From positions 62,001-126,000 of the forward strand of contig JAHJIW010000003.1 of the NCBI GenBank assembly GCA_018823125.1: a stretch of DNA of 64,000 bases, given 5' to 3'. The notes below the pieces were generated by a model. It was not told the origin of the DNA. It was given only the letters and a program-made list of their open reading frames with translations, and searched no databases. How positions within the stretch are numbered: the first letter of the stretch is position 1; every line of letters begins with the position of its first letter. The position numbers and the translations under genes are program-made. Positions 58,675 to 64,000 of the stretch are shown here, in pieces. Source of the DNA: Candidatus Margulisiibacteriota bacterium (GTDB lineage Bacteria; Margulisbacteria; WOR-1; JAHJIW01).

Positions 58675-59456
58675 TAAGCAATTTTCCTCTCTTTAATCTC
58701 TGAAACGACGGTATTGACCGCAGCATCAATATCTTCATAAAAAACTTTTCCTCCGCTTTTTGCCGGAGGAGTAAAAATTTTGACTACCTGGGTGGGGGAT
58801 CCGTCTAAGCCAATTCTTAATTTATCGGCTTCGATGGCTTCTGCATTCCAGGTTCGGATTTCGGCCTTTTTGGCTTTCATCATACCCTTGAGGGAAGTCG
58901 GCCGCGGTTCGTTAATTTGTTTTACCACGGTTATCATGCAAGGCAATGGAACTTCAACGATTTCGTTAGTATCTTCCAGGAGACGCTCCACTTTAATTTT
59001 TTTGCCATCCGGTTCAATTTTAACCGCAAAAGTTACCTGAGGAATATTTAGCCATTCAGCAATGCCTGGCCCGACCTGAGCGGTGTCGCCGTCGATGGCC
59101 TGTTTACCACAGATGATTAAATCAAAGGCCTCAATTTTTTTAATGGTTTGGGCTAATGTGTATGACGTTGCCAGCGTATCCGAACCGGCAAACGCTCGAT
59201 CGGAAACTAAGATAACGTCATCCACTCCCATCGCCAAAACTTGCTTGAGTGCTTCTTTAGCTTGCGGCGGCCCCATGGTAATAGCAGTCACTTTCCCGCC
59301 GGTGGCTTCTCTGAGCTTGAGGGCGGCTTCAATTGCATTTTCATCAAAGGGATTAACAATTGAAGGCACCCCTTCACGAATTAAAGTATTGGTTTCGGGG
59401 TTAATCTTTACTTCAGTGGTATCCGGAACTTGTTTTATGCAGACAATTATTTCCAT
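58674..59456 (-). CDS. etfB: Electron transfer flavoprotein beta subunit
   Basis: 260 residues: IVCIKQVPDTTEVKI at the start, NPFDENAIEAALKLRE, ITMGPPQAKEALKQVLAMG, DLIICGKQAIDGDTAQVGP and PLPCMITVVKQINEPR. This is the usual EtfB fold that binds AMP or, in bifurcating members, a second FAD. Encoded between the acyl-CoA dehydrogenase and etfA. Confidence 0.95.
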   Translation of the reverse strand: MEIIVCIKQVPDTTEVKINPETNTLIREGVPSIVNPFDENAIEAALKLREATGGKVTAITMGPPQAKEALKQVLAMGVDDVILVSDRAFAGSDTLATSYTLAQTIKKIEAFDLIICGKQAIDGDTAQVGPGIAEWLNIPQVTFAVKIEPDGKKIKVERLLEDTNEIVEVPLPCMITVVKQINEPRPTSLKGMMKAKKAEIRTWNAEAIEADKLRIGLDGSPTQVVKIFTPPAKSGGKVFYEDIDAAVNTVVSEIKERKIA

Positions 59457-59458
59457 GC

Positions 59459-60619
59459 TTATTTTTTCATTGCACTTTCTTTAATTAATTTTAAAGCGAT
59501 TTGGTTGCGTTGAATTTGATTGGTTCCTTCATAAATTTGGGTGATCTTCGCATCCCGCATCATTTTTTCAACTGGGTATTCCTTCATGTAACCGTACCCG
59601 CCAAAAACTTGAACGGCATCGGTGGTAACTTCCATGGCAACATCCGACGCAAAAAGCTTAGACATGGCCGATTCTTTGGTACAGTCTTTTAATCCGGCGT
59701 CGATTGCACGGGCTACCGCATAAACTAAGGCCCGAGCCGCTTCAATTTTAGTCGCCATGTTAGCTAACATGTGTTGAATCGCTTGGATCGATGAAATTGA
59801 TTTACCAAACTGTACTCTTTCTCTTGAATATTTAACCGCTTCGTCAAGAGCACCCTGTGCAATCCCTACGGCCTGAGCTCCGATTCCCGGTCGGGTTTGG
59901 TCTAAAGTTTTCATGGCCACGATAAAGCCCATGCCTTCTTTGCCTAAAATTTGCGATTTATGAATTTTACAATCCTGGAAAACCAGCTCGCGGGTAGCTG
60001 AGCAGCGGATTCCCATTTTGTTTTCTTTTTTACCAAAAGAAAAACCGGGCGTACCCTTTTCAACGACAAACGCAGTGGCGCCGCGGCTGCCCTTGGTTTT
60101 ATCGGTGATGGCAATTACCGAATAAATTTCGGCCTCGCCGCCGTTAGTAATCCATTGTTTAGTTCCGTTTAAAATATAGTGATCACCGTCTTTTTTAGCG
60201 GTGGTTTGCATGCCGGCGGCGTCTGAACCAGCGTTCGCTTCGGTTAAGCCAAATGCCGCTAGCTTTTTACCGGCACCAATATCCGGTAAATATTTTTTCT
60301 TTTGTTCATCCGTACCAAATAATAAAATTGGAATCGCGCCTAAAGCCGATGCAGCAAAAGTAACGCCGACCCCGCCGCAAATTCGGCTAATTTCTTCGGT
60401 CGCCAGACAAAATTCCATCTCGCCTCCGCCAAAACCACCGTAGGCTTCGGGAAGATATAATCCGCAAAGATCCGCTTCAGCAAAAATTTTCATGATACCC
60501 CAAGGGAATTCACCTTTTTCGTCCAGTTCTGCCCGCACTGGCAATACTTTTTCTACCGCAATTTTTCGCGCCAGGTCCCGGATCATTTCTTGTTCTTCGG
60601 TCAACAGATAATTTAACAT
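59459..60619 (-). CDS. Acyl-CoA dehydrogenase (butyryl-CoA dehydrogenase-like)
   Basis: 386 residues. FGLTEANAGSDAAGMQTTA and KQWITNGGEAEIYSVIA form the FAD domain, RVQFGKSISSIQAIQHMLA the helical part, and the catalytic Glu lies in ITQIYEGTNQIQRNQIA. The QVFGGYGYMKEYPVEKMMRDA block is typical of short-chain Bcd/Acd. With etfBA it would form a Bcd-Etf complex reducing enoyl-CoA or oxidising acyl-CoA. Placed inside a fatty-acid synthesis operon, after fabH. Confidence 0.94.
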   Translation of the reverse strand: MLNYLLTEEQEMIRDLARKIAVEKVLPVRAELDEKGEFPWGIMKIFAEADLCGLYLPEAYGGFGGGEMEFCLATEEISRICGGVGVTFAASALGAIPILLFGTDEQKKKYLPDIGAGKKLAAFGLTEANAGSDAAGMQTTAKKDGDHYILNGTKQWITNGGEAEIYSVIAITDKTKGSRGATAFVVEKGTPGFSFGKKENKMGIRCSATRELVFQDCKIHKSQILGKEGMGFIVAMKTLDQTRPGIGAQAVGIAQGALDEAVKYSRERVQFGKSISSIQAIQHMLANMATKIEAARALVYAVARAIDAGLKDCTKESAMSKLFASDVAMEVTTDAVQVFGGYGYMKEYPVEKMMRDAKITQIYEGTNQIQRNQIALKLIKESAMKK

Positions 60620-60646
60620 TTTCTTGAATCCTCCTTTAAATTTCGC

Positions 60647-61621
60647 CTAAACACTCCACTTTATTAAGTTGGCCCCGTAGGTCAACCCCGCCCCGAATCC
60701 TGACAATACTATTACATCTCCTTTTTTTATCCTACCTTCGGAAAGTGCCTCATCCAGTGCGATTGGCACCGATGCGGCACTAGTATTGCCATATTTTTGG
60801 AGATTAACATACACTTTTTCTTTTGGCAACCTTAACTTTTTTAGGGCATGATTGATGATTCTTACGTTGGCCTGATGAGGAATCAACAGATCCACGTCCT
60901 CAATTTTAAATCCGCTTTTATCTAAAACTTTTTGTACCGAAGTTTCGAGTGCTCTTACCGCAAATTTAAAAACTTCTTTGCCGTCCATGCTCATGTAGCG
61001 GCTTTTTCTTAATTCCGGATCGCGTGATCCCCCGCCCGGCATGACCAAGTGTTTTCCACCGGCGCCCTCGGCCGCCAAATGATTAGCCAGAATGCCGCTT
61101 CCATCTATAAATGGCTTAAGTACTACGGCCCCGGCCCCATCGCCGAATAAAATACAAGTGTTGCGGTCTTTAAAATCAATGTATTTAGTTAAAGTATCTG
61201 CGCCAACCAAAAGCACACATTTATACTGTCCGCTTTCAATTAAAGCTGAAGCCACCGCCAGGCCATAGTTAAAACCAGAGCAAGCCGCCGAAACATCAAA
61301 GGCGGCAGCGTTAGTCGCCCCCAGTTTATCCTGCAAAATACAGCCAACTGATGGAAAAAGGGTATCCGGAGAAGAAGTTCCAATTGCAATGCAGTCAATT
61401 TCTTCCGGAGCAACTTTAGCATGCTCAAGTGCTTTCTGAGCCGCTTCATAAGCCAAGTCAGAAGTAGCGGTTTCGTAATCGGTTAAGCGTCTTTCTTTGA
61501 TCCCGGTACGGGCGGTGATCCATTCGTCAGAAGTATCCACCATTTTTTCCAGGTCGGCATTAGTTAATACTTTATCTGGAACTTTTGATCCAACCCCCAC
61601 AATTCCAGCGTGAATCGTCAT
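60647..61621 (-). CDS. fabH: 3-oxoacyl-ACP synthase III
   Basis: 324 residues, thiolase fold. Active-site Cys in VSAACSGFNYGLAV, His in LIPHQANVRII and Asn in YGNTSAASVPIAL. DEWITARTGIKERR near the N-terminus is the FabH signature. Starts chains from acetyl-CoA (or branched primers) and malonyl-ACP. Confidence 0.97.
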   Translation of the reverse strand: MTIHAGIVGVGSKVPDKVLTNADLEKMVDTSDEWITARTGIKERRLTDYETATSDLAYEAAQKALEHAKVAPEEIDCIAIGTSSPDTLFPSVGCILQDKLGATNAAAFDVSAACSGFNYGLAVASALIESGQYKCVLLVGADTLTKYIDFKDRNTCILFGDGAGAVVLKPFIDGSGILANHLAAEGAGGKHLVMPGGGSRDPELRKSRYMSMDGKEVFKFAVRALETSVQKVLDKSGFKIEDVDLLIPHQANVRIINHALKKLRLPKEKVYVNLQKYGNTSAASVPIALDEALSEGRIKKGDVIVLSGFGAGLTYGANLIKWSV

Positions 61622-61624
61622 CTG

Positions 61625-62608
61625 CTATGCTCCATAATTCTTAATATAATCTACTACTTTTTCAGTTGCCGCTTCACCGGCAACCCGTAGTGCATTTTTT
61701 ATCGCTTTAGCTTTGGCTCTACCATGGGCCTTATAGCAAACTCCGGCTAACCCCAAGAGCGGCGCTCCACCGTATTCATCATAATCCACCATTTTTTTTA
61801 AATTCATCAAAGCCGGCGAAAGCATGAGAGCGCCCAGCTTAGTGACCGGATTTCTTTTTAATTCTTTTTTAAGCATATTTACAATGTTGCCGGCTAAATT
61901 TTCACTAAATTTTAAGATCAAATTCCCCACAAAGCCATCGCAAACTACGACATCAACTTTGCCGTTTAATATTTCTTTGCTTTCGACGTTGCCTACAAAG
62001 TTTAATTTAGAATTTTTAAGTAAAGGATACGTTTCGAGGGTAAGCTCGTTGCCTTTTTCGGGTTCTTCGCCAATATTTAAGAGGCCAACCCGAGGATTAC
62101 TACGATGCAAAGCATGTTCGGCAAAAACCGAACCCATCTGCGCAAACTGGACCAGATGCTTAGCTTTACAATCTACATTGGCGCCCATATCCAGCAATAA
62201 AACCGGACCCTGTTCCGTAGGAAAAACCGTAGCAATGGCCGGACGTTCGATGCCTTTGATTCTGCCTAAGCCAAAAAGCGCGGCGGTCATCAAAGCTCCC
62301 GTATTGCCTGCCGAAACAATCGCATCCGCCTGCCCATTTTTAACTAATGCTACGGCAATGTTAACTGAAGCATCTTTTTTCTGTTTAACTGCCGCTACCG
62401 GGGATTCATTCATCTCGATTACCTGGCTGGCATTTACCACGGAGAGGTTTTTATGAGGAGCGTGTCGGGAAAGTTCGGCTTTGACCTTGAGTTCGTCACC
62501 AACCAGAATGATATTAAAACCATACTCTTTAGCAGCAGAGAGTGCGCCCTTAACTATTTCGCGTGGAGCATGATCTCCACCCATAGCATCTAGTGCAATG
62601 GTAACCAA
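61625..62608 (-). CDS. plsX: Phosphate acyltransferase PlsX
   Basis: 327 residues. IALDAMGGDHAPREIVKGA at the start, SAGNTGALMTAALFGLGRI, LLDMGANVDCKA, LLNIGEEPEKGNEL and VVCDGFVGNLILKFSE. Converts acyl-ACP to acyl-phosphate, linking fatty-acid and phospholipid synthesis. Classic neighbour of rpmF and fabH. Confidence 0.97.
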   Translation of the reverse strand: MVTIALDAMGGDHAPREIVKGALSAAKEYGFNIILVGDELKVKAELSRHAPHKNLSVVNASQVIEMNESPVAAVKQKKDASVNIAVALVKNGQADAIVSAGNTGALMTAALFGLGRIKGIERPAIATVFPTEQGPVLLLDMGANVDCKAKHLVQFAQMGSVFAEHALHRSNPRVGLLNIGEEPEKGNELTLETYPLLKNSKLNFVGNVESKEILNGKVDVVVCDGFVGNLILKFSENLAGNIVNMLKKELKRNPVTKLGALMLSPALMNLKKMVDYDEYGGAPLLGLAGVCYKAHGRAKAKAIKNALRVAGEAATEKVVDYIKNYGA

Positions 62609-62610
62609 TT

Positions 62611-62814
62611 CTACTTCTTCTCCTTTTTACCTTTTGCAGCTTTGATTTTTATCATTTCTCTGCCGCGGTAGTTTCCACAAGCAGCACAAGCATAGTGAGG
62701 AAGAACCGGAGCACCACACTTAGTACATTTAGTCATCCCTTTAGCTTTTATCTTCCAATTTGCACGGCGTTTCCATTGACGCGAACTCGAATGTTTCTTT
62801 TTGGGTTGTACCAT
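62611..62814 (-). CDS. rpmF: Ribosomal protein L32
   Basis: 67 residues, basic. MVQPKKKHSSSRQWKRRANW at the start and a four-Cys zinc ribbon, CTKC and CAAC. One base upstream of it ends the YceD gene, the usual pairing. Located in the large subunit. Confidence 0.97.
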   Translation of the reverse strand: MVQPKKKHSSSRQWKRRANWKIKAKGMTKCTKCGAPVLPHYACAACGNYRGREMIKIKAAKGKKEKK

Positions 62815-63339
62815 TTATTTTTCCTCCCGATGCTTAAATTTTTTTAACTTTTCCAGTCTGGGATCAACCTGCGTTTCGGCTTTTTTTTCCTTTTCCACAA
62901 AACCCTGGCAGGTTTCTTTACACAGGGGTTTTATTGGAACGGCTGATAGTAAATTTTGCCTGATTGCTTCAAACAAGTCAATAGTATTATCGCCGCCGAT
63001 CTCAAAGACAAAATCTTCATCCCGCAACTCAACCTCTTCGGCAGACTTTTTAGCGTGCGGATGCCGGGTCGCAATCGAATATTCCTCATCCAGATCAAGT
63101 TTGACCGGAAAATTAAACTTTTTCAGGCAACGGCAGCAGGTTAATTCCACGCTTAATTCTGCGGTACCGGTTAATAATATGGTTTTCCCGGTGTTAACCA
63201 GCGAGGCATTCAATTTTACCGGCGAAGAAATCTTAACGTTTTCGTCTTCGTAATGGATAACGTCGTCAAATTTTACGCTTTCTTTTTCGCCTGCCGCCTT
63301 CAAAATATGTGAGATATCGATCTTCATTTCAAGGTCCAT
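62815..63339 (-). CDS. yceD: YceD/DUF177-family protein
   Basis: 174 residues. Strand-rich middle (VKLNASLVNTGKTILLTGTA), a Cys-x2-Cys in ELTCCRCLKKF and a later Cys in PLCKETCQGF, as in DUF177 proteins that in E. coli and plants take part in 23S rRNA processing. Linked to rpmF throughout bacteria. The start may be the ATG at 63339 or one four codons later (63327); neither has a good ribosome site. Confidence 0.88.
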   Translation of the reverse strand: MDLEMKIDISHILKAAGEKESVKFDDVIHYEDENVKISSPVKLNASLVNTGKTILLTGTAELSVELTCCRCLKKFNFPVKLDLDEEYSIATRHPHAKKSAEEVELRDEDFVFEIGGDNTIDLFEAIRQNLLSAVPIKPLCKETCQGFVEKEKKAETQVDPRLEKLKKFKHREEK

Positions 63340-63361
63340 TCTTTAAAAAACACAAAGCGGT

Positions 63362-63390
63362 ATTATATATGTATAGGGATGGGGTGTCAA
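63362..63390 (-). promoter_or_regulatory. Consensus sigma-70 promoter of the ribosomal/fatty-acid operon
   Basis: Minus strand TTGACA (63390-63385), 17-base spacer, TATAAT (63367-63362). Perfect hexamers and spacing; the leader to yceD is about 16 bases. It drives the 12-gene operon down to fabF. I see no FapR-type operator. Confidence 0.85.
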
Positions 63391-63411
63391 TTTAAAAAAG
63401 AAACAAGGGTG

Positions 63412-63554
63412 ATTAAAGGCCTGGGAAGGCCCATGAGGAAAACCGAAGGCATAAGTGTTTGAAGACTATAAAGGGCAAAAACATTAATTGCCTTTTGTGG
63501 CCATTGATAGCCCTAAGCCCTCAACCACTTCACGGGCCTTCATGGGCCCTTAAT
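63412..63554. repeat. 143-bp inverted-repeat element in the gap between yceD and the xer gene
   Basis: 27-bp arms at 63412-63438 and 63528-63554 match at 22 of 27 positions as inverted repeats. Inside is a second stem, AAAGGGCA (63470-63477) with TGCCTTTT (63489-63496). Short units of the type TAAAGG(G)C and their complements GATAGCCC and AATAGCC recur four times. The element contains no gene and fills most of the intergenic region. It may form a long hairpin RNA or cruciform, terminate the xer transcript, or be a MITE-like remnant. Confidence 0.55.
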
Positions 63555-63559
63555 AGCCT

Positions 63560-64000
63560 TTATGCTCGGGGATGGTGCGAATCGTAGATCTTTTTCATGC
63601 GTTCCTTGGTAATGTGGGTATAAACCTGGGTGGTAGAAAGTGAAGCATGCCCCAAAAGCTCCTGAACAATGCGCAGGTCCGCTCCGCCGGCAAGCATATG
63701 GGTCGCAAAAGTATGGCGAATCGTATGCGGGGTAACTTTTTTATCCAGTTTTGCGCGTCGGGCATACTTTTCGACCATTCTTTCGATACTGCGGGAAGTG
63801 ATACGCGTCCCTCTTTTTCCCAAAAAGACCGCCCCTTTCAGGTTTTTCTGGGTACGCACCGAAAGTTTAGGCCGCCCGGCGCCTAAGTACTCATTAATCG
63901 CAGCTTTAGCATGGCTGCCGATTAAAACCACCCGCTCTTTTCTGCCTTTTCCAAAAACCCGCACCTCGCCTCCCTCCATATCCACGTCATTGATATCCAA
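63560..64000 (-). CDS. xerD: Tyrosine recombinase XerC/XerD, C-terminal part
   Basis: 146 residues; the N-terminal SAM-like domain and first catalytic Arg lie beyond the window edge. The visible catalytic core has KRGTRITSRSIERMVEKYA, HTIRHTFATHMLAGGADLR (H-x-x-R), LLGHASLSTTQVYTHIT (His and the nucleophile Tyr) and a YDSHHPRA tail typical of XerC/XerD. Resolves chromosome dimers at dif. XerC and XerD cannot be told apart from this part, so the symbol is provisional. Confidence 0.85.
   Translation of the reverse strand: MDINDVDMEGGEVRVFGKGRKERVVLIGSHAKAAINEYLGAGRPKLSVRTQKNLKGAVFLGKRGTRITSRSIERMVEKYARRAKLDKKVTPHTIRHTFATHMLAGGADLRIVQELLGHASLSTTQVYTHITKERMKKIYDSHHPRA

Noticed and set aside
61824..62456. 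210-residue plus-strand frame within plsX
   Set aside because: Complement of a fully conserved plsX; Ser/Pro/Thr-rich translation typical of antisense frames.

Overview
This 64 kb window is a gene-dense piece of a bacterial chromosome. The bacterium is diderm: there are many beta-barrel outer-membrane proteins, a TolC-type channel and Sec signal peptides. GC content is moderate, intergenic gaps are short and overlapping operons are long. No single gene gives a firm taxonomic placement. The mix (FlgD-like C-terminal domains on a secreted protease, clusters of lineage-specific barrels, a deoxyhypusine-synthase-like gene, an archaeal-type LeuC/LeuD pair) would suit an uncultivated phylum such as Margulisbacteria/Saganbacteria or a relative. 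That is inference only. No CRISPR array, rRNA, transposase or prophage is seen.

Layout. 0-2 kb: the end of leuC and leuD, with a free-standing double-motif LAGLIDADG homing endonuclease gene wedged exactly between them. 2-12.5 kb: pcrA, a GT-C-like membrane protein, two unknown genes, then pth-mfd-parvulin and an outer-membrane protein with an internal duplication. 12.5-23 kb: an accessory region of orphan genes (a HEAT-repeat protein, a DHH phosphoesterase, two LysM or LysM-like proteins, a 52-residue protein) and a sugar-type ABC permease pair, one of which carries a large propeller-like insert. 23-29.4 kb: two tandem OmpW-like barrels, a macB-macA-tolC export operon, and divergently a small, very cationic, Trp-rich secreted peptide behind a consensus promoter; then a secreted cyclophilin. 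29.4-37.6 kb: an RRM protein and a sulfur-amino-acid operon (Rrf2 regulator, cysK, metY, metX, metW, DHS-like, mtaD, nucleoside phosphorylase). 37.6-48.8 kb: single genes, including an amidohydrolase, a GT4 glycosyltransferase, a secreted tyrosine phosphatase, a YchF relative with a destroyed P-loop, srkA, rlmB overlapping tRNA-Tyr, and a subtilase. 48.8-53.1 kb: a 1432-residue repeat-rich outer-membrane protein. 53.2-63.4 kb: one fatty-acid operon, yceD-rpmF-plsX-fabH-acd-etfB-etfA-fabD-fabG-acpP-fabK-fabF. The window ends in a xerC/D-type recombinase.

How genes work together. cysK makes cysteine. metX/metW/metY make homocysteine from homoserine. MtaD plus the phosphorylase (Asn where adenine-specific enzymes have Asp) appear to route methylthioadenosine through methylthioinosine. 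The fatty-acid operon carries a complete type II initiation/elongation set plus an acyl-CoA dehydrogenase with an electron-transfer flavoprotein whose alpha subunit has two [4Fe-4S] clusters.

Two window-wide regulatory patterns stand out. (1) Many first genes of transcription units lack a Shine-Dalgarno and have a TATAAT-like box only 6-9 nt before the start codon, suggesting widespread leaderless mRNAs. (2) A separate promoter family, (T)GAAA or TGCAA, then 17-18 nt, then CGATAT/CGATAA, spaced like sigma-28 promoters, precedes mostly orphan genes at about 5.6, 14.5, 14.8, 20.4, 21.3, 38.0 and possibly 22.9 kb.
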